In this document: positions 54,034-64,000 of the stretch, in pieces
Position numbering within the stretch: the stretch's first letter is position 1
Layout of the letters: each line of letters starts with the position of its first letter
Assembly: GCF_000350225.1 (NCBI RefSeq)
Contig: NW_005179058.1
Coordinates: 311,633 to 375,632 of the forward strand
Source: Chondrus crispus
Lineage: Eukaryota; Rhodophyta; Florideophyceae; Gigartinales; Gigartinaceae
Direction of reading: 5' to 3'
Length of the DNA stretch: 64,000 bases
Program-made: the position numbers and the translations under genes
The notes under the pieces: model-generated
What the model was told of the DNA's origin: nothing
Databases searched by the model: none
What the model saw: the letters and a program-made list of their open reading frames with translations, nothing else

Positions 54034-57000
54034 ATGGAAGATCAAGGAGGAGGAGGATCCATCAGAATCGACAAACTGACGGACTCCAACTTCTACGTGT
54101 GGAAGCAGAAAATACAACTTCTGCTTGCTCTACGTGATGTTGACCAATACATCGTTGAGGGAAGAGTTCCAAGTGAGGAACGCGCGGAAGAGCGTAAGAA
54201 GTGGATCAGAGGTGACAGTAAAGCTAAAGCACTGATTGGTCTCTCCCTATCAGATGAGCATCTTGAGCATGTACGTGATGTTGATACTGCTCATGAGATG
54301 TGGGAAGCTATTGTCAACGTGTTTGAGAGGCACACTTTGCTGAACAAATTAGCTGCACGTCGTGAGTTCTACACTGTGAAGATGCTTTCCGGTGAAAAGG
54401 TGCTTGCATACATCAATCGTGTCAAGCAGCTGGCAGCCATCCTCAAGTCAATGAGCGTAAACATCGATGACAAGGAGATGGCCATGGCAGTGCTCAACGG
54501 TCTGCCTGCCCGTTTCGAGGCTCTCATTGTTGCACTAGATGCTCTCGGTAATGAGGAAAAGATATTCAGTTTGGACTTTGTGAAAAGTCGTCTGCTGCAG
54601 GAAGAGCAACGAGCAAACATGAAGTCTAGCTCCTCACAGACATCGGCTCTGGTTAATCGTGCCCCGAACAATCGGGACATAAACGATTACAAATGCACGA
54701 ACTGCGGTCATACAGGCCATACGGCAACCCGCTGCTGGGGAAAGGATTTGAATGGGCGTCGCCCGGCTCCTCCTAGCGGATATAAACCGCGTATGTCTCA
54801 GCGGAAACAATCTGCATTTGTCACACAGAAACCTGATCCCGACATGCTTGTAAACAGCGTCGACTTCACATGTCTGATGTCGAAAGCTTCGCACACGAAC
54901 GATATGGAGATGTTGCCTTCGTGGCTCGTAGATTCAGCTTGTACAGCTCATATTACATATGACCGATCTCTGTTTGCAACGTATGAGCCACTTGAATCCG
55001 CCTCTGTGCAGATGGGAACCAAGGCTAGTGCAAAGGTTGCCGGCCGTGGTGACGTTCACTTGAAGTTAAATGTGAATGGCCGCATCGAACCGTGCAAGTT
55101 GACGGATGTATTGCACGTTCCGGACTTTGCGTTCTCTCTGCTCTCTGTCAGTCGAATGACTGAACTTGGACTAAAAGTTGGGTTCGAAAATGGAAAATGC
55201 ATGATCAGACGAGGCTCCACTGCAGTGGCGACTGCGACATTGGTTGGAGAACTTTACGTTCTCGACATCGTCAGTGACATCGGATCTGCACATGCTGCCA
55301 CCCTGCAAACGTGGCATGAGCGCTTTGCACATGTGCATTCTCAAGGTATTGCTTCGATGATTCGTGACAATGTGGTAAGTGGAGTCAAACTACTTGGTAA
55401 TGAGGCTAACAAAATCAACAATACTGACAATGATTGCATCTCTGAAAAATGTTCTGCGTGCGTCTACGGCAAAGCCACTCGATCTGTGATCCCAAAAGAG
55501 CGGTCCTCGAGGCGGGCATACTTCTGTCTAGATTTAGTTCACTCTGATGTTTGTGGCCCCTTAGAGGTGCAGTCCAATGGTGGTGCCAAGTACTTCATTA
55601 CCTTCATAGATGATCACTCAAACTGGTCAGTAGTGTACCCTATGCACCATAAATCAGAAGCATTTGAACGATACAAAATGTTTGCACAACTTGCTCAGAC
55701 TCACACTGGTCGCAAGATCAAAGTGCTTCGCACGGATCGAGGTGGTGAGTATCTGTCCACGGAGTTTAAGTCTTTTCTGATTGCAAATGGTACTCAGCAT
55801 CAAATGACGACCGCGTACACACCGGAGCAAAATGGCGTCGCCGAACGACTGAACAGAACTTTGGTAAACTTGGTGCGCTCCATGCTAGCGCACAAGAAAG
55901 TTACAAAGGGGTTCTGGGCAGAAGCACTTGCCAATGCAGTGTACGTTCGAAATCGAGTTACGTCACGTGCCATTCCCCCCAAGGTGACCCCCTACCACTT
56001 ATGGATGAAATCTGTGCCAAATGTTGGTCATTTGCGTGTTTTCGGTTCAAAGTGTTGGTATACATTACCAAAACACAACATCCAGAAACTTGACGCCCGT
56101 GCAAAGGAGGCAATGTTTCTAGGGTATGCTGAAAATACGAAAGCTTACAAGTTGTGGGATGGTGATTTGCACAAAGTGATCGTATCCAGAGATGTTACTT
56201 TTGACGAGTCCACGGGAGGCAAATCTGGTGAACCGATGGATACAAACAAGGAGGCTACAACTGATGATGACACAATCAACTTGAACATCGATGAGGAAGT
56301 TGCAGAAAATGATGCAGTGGCATCAGAAGTATCATCGCCGGATGAACAACAAGACTCTGATGAATCCTCCAACTCCTCCCTAACTGCAGGGGAGGACGAA
56401 ACTACCGAAACAGTTGAGCAACACGTAGTTGAGGAAGAAACTATTGATCCGCCAACTAATCTCCGTCGGTCCACTCGCATTCGCAAAACGCCTGGGGCGT
56501 GGTGGGCAGCAGCTTTGGTGACTGCTGGACTCCTTAGCCACGCCCATGTGATAACCGAAATCCCACACTCGTACAAGCAAGCTATGGATTCTCCAAAAGC
56601 TCGCTTCTGGCAGAAGGGCATCGACAAAGAACTTGCTTCACAACACAAAAACAAAACATGGACACTTGTTCCAAGATCTCAAGCATCAAACGTCCTGACG
56701 TCCAGGTGGGTTTTCGGAGTGAAGCAACTTCCTGACGAGTCCGGAATATTGGTCGAAACTGCAAAGGGACGTCTTGTGGCACGAGGCTTTCAACAAGTAG
56801 AAGGCATCGATTACACTGAAACTTTCGCCCCTGTCATCAAGTTCACAACTATCCGTCTGCTGCTGGCACTGGTTGCGCACTTTGACCTTGAGCTGCATCA
56901 GATGGACGTGGTGACTGCCTTCCTCAACGGTGACCTTCACGAAGAAATCTTCATGGAGCAACCTGAAGGATGCATCGACAAAGTCAAACCTGATTCGGTG

Positions 57001-58152
57001 TGTAAACTTTTGAAAGCAATCTATGGTCTTAAGCAAGCCCATCGCCAATGGCATAGTAAGATCGATGAGTTTCTGATCACTGAACTTGGTTTCAACACTA
57101 CACGCAGCGACCCATGTCTTTACATTCGACGTCAAGGCAATGTCATCATGATTATCGCGTTGTACGTGGACGATCTGCTGCTAGCTGGAAGTGACTTGGA
57201 GGCCATATTATGGATGAAAAATGAACTCAACAAACGATTCGATATGAAAGACCTTGGCGAGGCGAAGACTTGTATTGGTCTAGAGATCGACCGTATACGT
57301 TCTAAACACGTCCTGACCGTCACGCAGTCGAAGTATGCCCAAGCAGTACTGAAACGGTTCAAAATGTCGGCATGCAATCCTTGCGTTACTCCGATGGAAC
57401 AGTCTCGACATGTCACAATGCAAGTTGCGGAAACTGGCACTGATGACAACCCATGCTTTGAACCATATCGTCAGGCCATTGGATGTCTAATGTTCCTAAT
57501 GGTCGGGACCCGCCCCGATATTGCGTTTGCCATTGGAAAGTTATCTCAACACTGTGCGGACCCTCACGATTCGCATTGGACAGGTGTGAAACGTGTTTTG
57601 AGATACTTGCGTGGGTCCCAGCATCTTGGAATAGTGTTTGGTAAAGATGATCTTGGTACGGAACTTCATGGGTATAGCGACGCAGATTGGGGTGGATGCC
57701 TTGAATCACGGAAATCAACGAGTGGGTACGTGTTCAAGCTTTGTGATGGGCCTATCAGTTGGGCTTCCCGGAAACAAACAGTAGTTGCAAAGTCTACTTG
57801 TGAGGCAGAATACATCGCACTCAGTGAAGCATGCAAAGAGGCTGCGTGGCTTCGACGCTTCCATGCCGATGTACTTGGTGCGAATTCGGATCCAACAATT
57901 AGCGTTGGATGTGACAACGCTGGTACGATTGCGTTTGCTCAGAACGAATCTACAAATCGTCGCAACAAGCACATTGATATTACGTATCATTTTGTTCGAG
58001 ATGCGGTGCAGCGAAAACTGGTCACATTGTACCATTGTCCGACAACAGAAATGCCAGCCGATATGCTGACCAAACCACTTGGTCGCGTGCTGTTTGAAAA
58101 GTTCGTGGGCATGGTTGGGCTTTCCGAGTGCAAAGCTGCCCAAAGCATGTGA
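54034..58152 (+). CDS. Ty1/copia gag-pol 2, 1372 aa
   Basis: Same length and domain order as unit 1, with about twenty residue differences. Many of these (for example GRIEPCKL, QSNGGAKYF, TNKEATT and PHSYKQAMD) are shared with unit 3, so units 2 and 3 are closest relatives. Catalytic motifs are the same as in unit 1. Looks whole and young. Confidence 0.95.
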   Translation: MEDQGGGGSIRIDKLTDSNFYVWKQKIQLLLALRDVDQYIVEGRVPSEERAEERKKWIRGDSKAKALIGLSLSDEHLEHVRDVDTAHEMWEAIVNVFERHTLLNKLAARREFYTVKMLSGEKVLAYINRVKQLAAILKSMSVNIDDKEMAMAVLNGLPARFEALIVALDALGNEEKIFSLDFVKSRLLQEEQRANMKSSSSQTSALVNRAPNNRDINDYKCTNCGHTGHTATRCWGKDLNGRRPAPPSGYKPRMSQRKQSAFVTQKPDPDMLVNSVDFTCLMSKASHTNDMEMLPSWLVDSACTAHITYDRSLFATYEPLESASVQMGTKASAKVAGRGDVHLKLNVNGRIEPCKLTDVLHVPDFAFSLLSVSRMTELGLKVGFENGKCMIRRGSTAVATATLVGELYVLDIVSDIGSAHAATLQTWHERFAHVHSQGIASMIRDNVVSGVKLLGNEANKINNTDNDCISEKCSACVYGKATRSVIPKERSSRRAYFCLDLVHSDVCGPLEVQSNGGAKYFITFIDDHSNWSVVYPMHHKSEAFERYKMFAQLAQTHTGRKIKVLRTDRGGEYLSTEFKSFLIANGTQHQMTTAYTPEQNGVAERLNRTLVNLVRSMLAHKKVTKGFWAEALANAVYVRNRVTSRAIPPKVTPYHLWMKSVPNVGHLRVFGSKCWYTLPKHNIQKLDARAKEAMFLGYAENTKAYKLWDGDLHKVIVSRDVTFDESTGGKSGEPMDTNKEATTDDDTINLNIDEEVAENDAVASEVSSPDEQQDSDESSNSSLTAGEDETTETVEQHVVEEETIDPPTNLRRSTRIRKTPGAWWAAALVTAGLLSHAHVITEIPHSYKQAMDSPKARFWQKGIDKELASQHKNKTWTLVPRSQASNVLTSRWVFGVKQLPDESGILVETAKGRLVARGFQQVEGIDYTETFAPVIKFTTIRLLLALVAHFDLELHQMDVVTAFLNGDLHEEIFMEQPEGCIDKVKPDSVCKLLKAIYGLKQAHRQWHSKIDEFLITELGFNTTRSDPCLYIRRQGNVIMIIALYVDDLLLAGSDLEAILWMKNELNKRFDMKDLGEAKTCIGLEIDRIRSKHVLTVTQSKYAQAVLKRFKMSACNPCVTPMEQSRHVTMQVAETGTDDNPCFEPYRQAIGCLMFLMVGTRPDIAFAIGKLSQHCADPHDSHWTGVKRVLRYLRGSQHLGIVFGKDDLGTELHGYSDADWGGCLESRKSTSGYVFKLCDGPISWASRKQTVVAKSTCEAEYIALSEACKEAAWLRRFHADVLGANSDPTISVGCDNAGTIAFAQNESTNRRNKHIDITYHFVRDAVQRKLVTLYHCPTTEMPADMLTKPLGRVLFEKFVGMVGLSECKAAQSM

Positions 58153-58163
58153 TCGAGGGGAGG

Positions 58164-59450
58164 TATTGAAAATGTGCGACCACATGCCCTTATCTGGAAA
58201 GTGCAAATCGAGTGACACGTGTACATGACTCGACGGTCCGGACCCTCACCCCATATCACGACATGACACGTGTAAAGTCTCAGATTTTGGGGTTCTGGGG
58301 ACGAAAGTGGCCTCTCGGAGGGTCATGCAAATTTGCATAGTTTTGCCAAGTGGAACCTTGGCCCGTAGCACTATAGACTACACAGGAAATACTGCAATTC
58401 TATTGGCCCTCAGGTCTAATGCTGCAAATGTATTGGTCGAGCGTTGTCCACGTGTGCGTCATTGGCCTTGTGATGTACTTTAAATGGCCTGTATATGCCA
58501 TAATTACGTTGTTTTGGGGGTTTCAAGTGGTTTGCCATGGTTGTAATGGGTAATTGCATGGGCCCCCGGGCGGGACACATGTATGCCGTGTACACATGTA
58601 CACGTCGCCAGGTGGATTCGTGTACGTACACATGTACACGCATCCAGGTGTATGCACATGAGGGTTTACAGTTTTACAGTGTCAGACTGTTTGCGATCCT
58701 GCGCGTGTCCGAGTACAGTACATGTGAATCAAAAGTACAACAAGTACTTCTCGCGAGAGGAATACAGTTGTGTGATTATTCTGTGTACGCGTCACGCTGT
58801 ATGCGAGTCTTGCGTGAGCACGCGCCGTTGCACTGTGCTCTCGTCATGGTGCGCCGTTGGATGCAAGTTCATGACAGTACTCGTGTGATTTACATGTATT
58901 CTCATGTGAATTGTGTAGAAAGTCTGGATGCACATTGTTATAACTTGCCATAATTATCTGACAGTGCTTGGCGAAATTAGTAAGGTGAGAAACAAGGATA
59001 CGTATGGCGATTGTGATATGAAAGACGTTTGCGTTGTTGGAAATAGACAAGTGCCAAGTTGTTCGTTGCACAACAATGAAGTCTGGCATGACTGGATGCA
59101 GATTAGTAAGGTGTGAAACAGTTGCATGCATAGGGCCATGGTTTACAGTCATTTGGAATGTGTAGAAATAGTTGTGAGCTAATAGTTACGAATCGATTCG
59201 TAAGGTGGGAATCGAACAGTATGGTCGGGCCACAAGAGGACCGCGCTTGGTCGCGCATAGTAGAGTATGGTTTACTGGGAGTCGGAGTAGAGCGATAGTG
59301 TAGCACTCGAAGTGTATAAGTATCGCCGAAAGACGGCTCCAAGTAAACCTCGGCACCAACTCCTTCACTCACACACATCAACCTACCCTCTTTCTTTCCC
59401 TTGCCCCTCCGAACCTACCATTAGGTTATGGGCCCAGTCCCTCGCTGTCG
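58164..59450 (+). repeat. copia LTR 3 (right end approximate)
   Basis: Starts TATTGAAAATGTG. The first 130 bp carry a cluster of differences from LTRs 1 and 2, after which it is almost identical to LTR 2. TATAAG box at 59315-59320. Confidence 0.75.
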
Positions 59451-59925
59451 TTTCACTGCATGAGTCTGTCGTTCTCGTTCCGTTGTTTCTGCCGTCGTTG
59501 TCGCTGTCGTTTTCGCTGCCGTTTCTCGTCGTTCTTTCCGCTGGTCTTCTCGCTGTCGTTGTCGCTCTCGTTCTTGCCGTCGTTCTTGGTTTTGGTTTTC
59601 GCTGCTGCTGTCGTTCTTGCTCTGTTGTGTGAATTGGTTTTGGTCATCGCCCCCGCTGTCTTCGTTGTCTTCGTTCTTGGTTTGGCTTTTGTTCTTGCTG
59701 TGGTTGTTGCTGCTGTCTCTGTCTTTGGTCTTCGTCTTCGTTTCCGTCTCTGTCTTTGGTCTTCGTCTTCGTTTCCGCTCCCGCTACCGCCGTCGTCGTC
59801 AACCTCGCATTTGGTTTTTCTTCGTTCTCCTACACATCTAAGTGATTGTCTTTGCACGTTTTGGTGGTTCTTAAGAGCAATAATTCCAAAATCTGTTACT
59901 GACGATTATCTTCATATTCCTTATT

Positions 59926-60468
59926 GTGAATACCTGTTTTTACGGGGTTGTGTTAGATCTGGAATTAGTACCGGTGCGCTCTGCGCCTGGGAAGCTGGTC
60001 ACCGGTCGAACGGTTCGGACATCGGAGGTCGTATCCGTTGAGGTGCTTGAGCCTGAGGATCAACCTTCACCTCGGCTCGCGCTTCCGGGTCCGTCCTCGA
60101 GTTGCGCACCATATAGGATTCCTCGTATTCCGCGCTCTGTTCCGGCACCAATAAAGAGAACTACGCATCGACTTTCTGCTCGGAAAGCGGCTGTTCTCGC
60201 GGACAAGCAGTTCAAGCGTGAGCGCAAGAGGAATCGTAAGGTGTGCCCGCGGTATAAGCGGTATTGTAAAGTGTGCGGCGTTAGTGGCAATAGTGCGAAG
60301 GCCTTTTACGACCACATTCAGTCTAGGTCTCATCGCATTCAAGTTGCCAACGCTAAGGAGACTCCGCGTTGTATCCCTTGCAATCGCGTCTTTGAGTCTC
60401 ACGGGCACCTGAAGTGCCACGAGAACGGTGCCGCACACTTAAAGGTAGTTTGTGAACAGAATAGTTAG
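59926..60468 (+). CDS. copia accessory frame 3: two-zinc-finger protein
   Basis: About 180 codons, nearly identical to frames 1 and 2, with both fingers and the basic stretch. Position relative to gag-pol (about 170 bp upstream) is the same in all units. Confidence 0.7.
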   Translation: MNTCFYGVVLDLELVPVRSAPGKLVTGRTVRTSEVVSVEVLEPEDQPSPRLALPGPSSSCAPYRIPRIPRSVPAPIKRTTHRLSARKAAVLADKQFKRERKRNRKVCPRYKRYCKVCGVSGNSAKAFYDHIQSRSHRIQVANAKETPRCIPCNRVFESHGHLKCHENGAAHLKVVCEQNS

Positions 60469-60640
60469 GGATTCCATCCAAATAAATTCACATATCTGTT
60501 CGCAAATTTCTCCTAGTGCAACTTCATAGTAATCATATCGAATTTCTTAGACGGGTGGGCTTGCCATTGTGTTGACTATCGGTTAACGGCTTGGGATCCC
60601 CGAACGGATTTTCGAATACTTGAAGTTTATTTGCACTAAA

Positions 60641-63600
60641 ATGGAAGATCAAGGAGGAGGAGGATCCATCAGAATCGACAAACTGACGGACTCCAACTTC
60701 TACGTGTGGAAGCAGAAAATACAACTTCTGCTTGCTCTACGTGATGTTGACCAATACATCGTTGAGGGAAGAGTTCCAAGTGAGGAACGCGCGGAAGAGC
60801 GTAAGAAGTGGATCAGAGGTGACAGTAAAGCTAAAGCACTGATTGGTCTCTCCCTATCAGATGAGCATCTTGAGTATGTACGTGATGTTGATACTGCTCA
60901 TGAGATGTGGGAAGCTATTGTCAACGTGTTTGAGAGGCACACTTTGCTGAACAAACTAGCTGCACGTCGTGAGTTCTACACTGTGAAGATGCTTTCCGGT
61001 GAAAAGGTGCTTGCATACATCAATCGTGTCAAGCAGCTGGCAGCCATCCTCAAGTCAATGAGCGTAAACATCGATGACAAGGAGATGGCCATGGCAGTGC
61101 TCAACGGTCTGCCTGCCCGTTTCGAGGCTCTCATCGTTGCACTAGATGCTCTCGGTAATGAGGAAAAGATATTCAGTTTGGACTTTGTGAAAAGTCGTCT
61201 GCTGCAGGAAGAGCAACGAGCCAACATGAAGTCTAGCTCCTCACAGACATCGGCTCTGGTTAATCGTGCCCCGAACAATCGGGACATAAACGATTACAAA
61301 TGCACGAACTGCGGTCATACAGGCCATACGGCAACCCGCTGCTGGGGAAAGGATTTGAATGGGCGTCGCCCGGCTCCTCCTAGCGGATATAAACCGCGTA
61401 TGTCTCAGCGGAAACAATCTGCATTTGTCACACAGAAACCTGATCCCGACATGCTTGTAAACAGCGTCGACTTCACATGTCTGATGTCGAAAGCTTCGCA
61501 CACGAACGATATGGAGATGTTGCCTTCGTGGCTCGTAGATTCAGCTTGTACAGCTCATATTACATATGACCGATCTCTGTTTGCAACGTATGAGCCACTT
61601 GAATCCGCCTCTGTGCAGATGGGAACCAAGGCTAGTGCAAAGGTTGCCGGCCGTGGTGACGTTCACTTGAAGTTAAATGTGAATGGCCGCATCGAACCGT
61701 GCAAGTTGACGGATGTATTGCACGTTCCGGACTTTGCGTTCTCTCTGCTCTCTGTCAGTCGAATGACTGAACTTGGACTAAAAGTTGGGTTCGAAAATGG
61801 AAAATGCATGATCAGACGAGGCTCCACTGCAGTGGCGACTGCGACATTGGTTGGAGAACTTTACGTTCTCGACATCGTCAGTGACATCGGATCTGCACAT
61901 GCTGCCACCCTGCAAACGTGGCATGAGCGCTTTGCACATGTGCATTCTCAAGGTATTGCTTCGATGATTCGTGACAATGTGGTAAGTGGAGTCAAACTAC
62001 TTGGTAATGAGGCTAACAAAATCAACAATACTGACAATGATTGCATCTCTGAAAAATGTTCTGCGTGCGTCTACGGCAAAGCCACTCGATCTGTGATCCC
62101 AAAAGAGCGGTCCTCGAGGCGGGCATACTTCTGTCTAGATTTAGTTCACTCTGATGTTTGTGGCCCCTTAGAGGTGCAGTCCAATGGTGGTGCCAAGTAC
62201 TTCATTACCTTCATAGATGATCACTCAAACTGGTCAGTAGTGTACCCTATGCACCATAAATCAGAAGCATTTGAACGATACAAAATGTTTGCACAACTTG
62301 CTCAGACTCACACTGGTCGCAAGATCAAAGTGCTTCGCACCGATCGAGGTGGTGAGTATCTGTCCACGGAGTTTAAGTCTTTTCTGATTGCAAATGGTAC
62401 TCAGCATCAAATGACGACCGCGTACACACCGGAGCAAAATGGCGTCGCCGAACGACTGAACAGAACTTTGGTAAACTTGGTGCGCTCCATGCTAGCGCAC
62501 AAGAAAGTTACAAAGGGGTTCTGGGCAGAAGCACTTGCCAATGCAGTGTACGTTCGAAATCGAGTTACGTCACGTGCCATTCCCCCCAAGGTGACCCCCT
62601 ACCACTTATGGATGAAATCTGTGCCAAATGTTGGTCATTTGCGTGTTTTCGGTTCAAAGTGTTGGTATACATTACCAAAACACAACATGCAGAAACTTGA
62701 CGCCCGTGCAAAGGAGGCAATGTTTCTAGGGTATGCTGAAAATACGAAAGCTTACAAGTTGTGGGATGGTGATTTGCACAAAGTGATCGTATCCAGAGAT
62801 GTTACTTTTGACGAGTCCACGGGAGGCAAATCTGGTGAACCGATGGATACAAACAAGGAGGCTACAACTGATGATGACACAATCAACTTGGACATCGATG
62901 AGAAAGTTGCAGAAAATGATGCAGTGGCATCAGAAGTATCATCGCCGGATGAACAACAAGACTCTGATGAATCCTCCAACTCCTCCCTAACTGCAGGGGA
63001 GGACGAAACTACCGAAACAGTTGAGCAACACGTAGTTGAGGAAGAAACGATTGATCCGCCAACTAATCTCCGTCGGTCCACTCGCATTCGCAAAACGCCT
63101 GGGGCGTGGTGGGCAGCAGCTTTGGTGACTGCTGGACTCCTTAGCCACGCCCATGTGATAACCGAAATCCCACACTCGTACAAGCAAGCTATGGATTCTC
63201 CAAAAGCTCGCTTCTGGCAGAAGGGCATCGACAAAGAACTTGCTTCACAACACAAAAACAAAACATGGACACTTGTTCCAAGATCTCAAGCATCAAACGT
63301 CCTGACGTCCAGGTGGGTTTTCGGAGTGAAGCAACTTCCTGACGAGTCCGGAAAATTGGTCGAAACTGCAAAGGGACGTCTTGTGGCACGAGGCTTTCAA
63401 CAAGTAGAAGGCATCGATTACACTGAAACTTTCGCCCCTGTCATCAAGTTCACAACTATCCGTCTGCTGCTGGCACTGGTTGCGCACTTTGACCTTGAGC
63501 TGCATCAGATGGACGTGGTGACTGCCTTCCTCAACGGTGACCTTCACGAAGAAATCTTCATGGAGCAACCTGAAGGATGCATCGACAAAGTCAAACCTGA

Positions 63601-64000
63601 TTCGGTGTGTAAACTTTTGAAAGCAATCTATGGTCTTAAGCAAGCCCATCGCCAATGGCATAGTAAGATCGATGAGTTTCTGATCACTGAACTTGGTTTC
63701 AACACTACACGCAGCGACCCATGTCTTTACATTCGACGTCAAGGCAATGTCATCATGATTATCGCGTTGTACGTGGACGATCTGCTGCTAGCTGGAAGTG
63801 ACTTGGAGGCCATATTATGGATGAAAAATGAACTTAACAAACGATTCGATATGAAAGACCTTGGCGAGGCGAAGACTTGTATTGGTCTAGAGATCGACCG
63901 TATACGTTCTAAACACGTCCTGACCGTCACGCAGTCGAAGTATGCCCAAGCAGTACTGAAACGGTTCAAAATGTCGGCATGCAATCCTTGCGTTACTCCG
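60641..64000 (+). CDS. Ty1/copia gag-pol 3, partial at window edge
   Basis: ATG at 60641, same start as units 1 and 2. Gag, CCHC, protease, integrase and the RT through YVDDLLLAG are visible. The RNase H part lies beyond 64000. Closest to unit 2. Confidence 0.9.
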   Translation, partial: MEDQGGGGSIRIDKLTDSNFYVWKQKIQLLLALRDVDQYIVEGRVPSEERAEERKKWIRGDSKAKALIGLSLSDEHLEYVRDVDTAHEMWEAIVNVFERHTLLNKLAARREFYTVKMLSGEKVLAYINRVKQLAAILKSMSVNIDDKEMAMAVLNGLPARFEALIVALDALGNEEKIFSLDFVKSRLLQEEQRANMKSSSSQTSALVNRAPNNRDINDYKCTNCGHTGHTATRCWGKDLNGRRPAPPSGYKPRMSQRKQSAFVTQKPDPDMLVNSVDFTCLMSKASHTNDMEMLPSWLVDSACTAHITYDRSLFATYEPLESASVQMGTKASAKVAGRGDVHLKLNVNGRIEPCKLTDVLHVPDFAFSLLSVSRMTELGLKVGFENGKCMIRRGSTAVATATLVGELYVLDIVSDIGSAHAATLQTWHERFAHVHSQGIASMIRDNVVSGVKLLGNEANKINNTDNDCISEKCSACVYGKATRSVIPKERSSRRAYFCLDLVHSDVCGPLEVQSNGGAKYFITFIDDHSNWSVVYPMHHKSEAFERYKMFAQLAQTHTGRKIKVLRTDRGGEYLSTEFKSFLIANGTQHQMTTAYTPEQNGVAERLNRTLVNLVRSMLAHKKVTKGFWAEALANAVYVRNRVTSRAIPPKVTPYHLWMKSVPNVGHLRVFGSKCWYTLPKHNMQKLDARAKEAMFLGYAENTKAYKLWDGDLHKVIVSRDVTFDESTGGKSGEPMDTNKEATTDDDTINLDIDEKVAENDAVASEVSSPDEQQDSDESSNSSLTAGEDETTETVEQHVVEEETIDPPTNLRRSTRIRKTPGAWWAAALVTAGLLSHAHVITEIPHSYKQAMDSPKARFWQKGIDKELASQHKNKTWTLVPRSQASNVLTSRWVFGVKQLPDESGKLVETAKGRLVARGFQQVEGIDYTETFAPVIKFTTIRLLLALVAHFDLELHQMDVVTAFLNGDLHEEIFMEQPEGCIDKVKPDSVCKLLKAIYGLKQAHRQWHSKIDEFLITELGFNTTRSDPCLYIRRQGNVIMIIALYVDDLLLAGSDLEAILWMKNELNKRFDMKDLGEAKTCIGLEIDRIRSKHVLTVTQSKYAQAVLKRFKMSACNPCVTP

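Larger units (their letters stand above)
44910..64000 (+). mobile_element. Tandem array of Ty1/copia elements sharing LTRs
   Basis: Three LTRs start at 44910, 51524 and 58164 (spacings 6614 and 6640), each followed by leader, zinc-finger frame and gag-pol, the third unit running off the window. The array sits inside a gypsy gag, so it is younger than that element. Units are nearly identical, which implies recent origin. LTR-interior-LTR-interior-LTR order is the known outcome of recombination between LTRs of sister copies. The first two gag-pol frames look whole; the third looks open as far as it can be read. Confidence 0.92.

Overview
The window looks like nuclear DNA of a photosynthetic eukaryote with compact, mostly single-exon genes and a very heavy load of mobile elements. 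The only host metabolic gene I can name is a broken fragment of a plant-type plastid ispD (MEP pathway), which points to a plastid-bearing lineage. Long uninterrupted reading frames, few visible introns, chromodomain Ty3/gypsy elements and Ty1/copia elements would fit a red alga such as a florideophyte. That assignment is inference, not something the sequence proves.

Layout. 1-8.6 kb: gene-poor DNA with weak hypothetical frames, several hairpins and palindromes, the ispD relic (4100-4580) and a possible one-pass membrane protein (6539-7252). 8.6-14.3 kb: an old Ty3/gypsy copy on the minus strand, cut at both ends and joined to a piece of a second gypsy lineage. 14.3-16.5 kb: three tandem-repeat blocks, the largest an array of about eleven 102-bp units. 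16.9-20.7 kb: one intact frame of 1268 codons that I read as a CACTA-like (CMC/Tnp2) transposase. 21.0-24.7 kb: a DNA-transposon graveyard holding 122-bp repeats in direct and inverted orientation, a CENP-B/pogo-like transposase fragment, a 138-bp MITE and CACGTG-bearing minisatellites. 25.9-29.6 kb: a convergent pair of unrecognised genes, one with a Tudor/Agenet-like start, the other split over two frames at an A AAA AAG heptamer.

30.1-44.9 kb is a nest of Ty3/gypsy (chromovirus) pieces in both orientations. It includes two LTRs of about 1 kb facing opposite ways, a chromodomain, and an intact 575-aa frame of unknown family (32592-34319) that runs antisense to the neighbouring pol. 44.9-64.0 kb is a head-to-tail tandem array of young Ty1/copia elements that share LTRs and sit inside a gypsy gag. 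Each unit carries a two-zinc-finger accessory frame between its LTR and its gag-pol frame. The third unit runs off the window.

The candidates most likely to be undescribed are the copia zinc-finger accessory frame, the 575-aa frame in the chromovirus nest, and the convergent gene pair with the frameshift-like heptamer.
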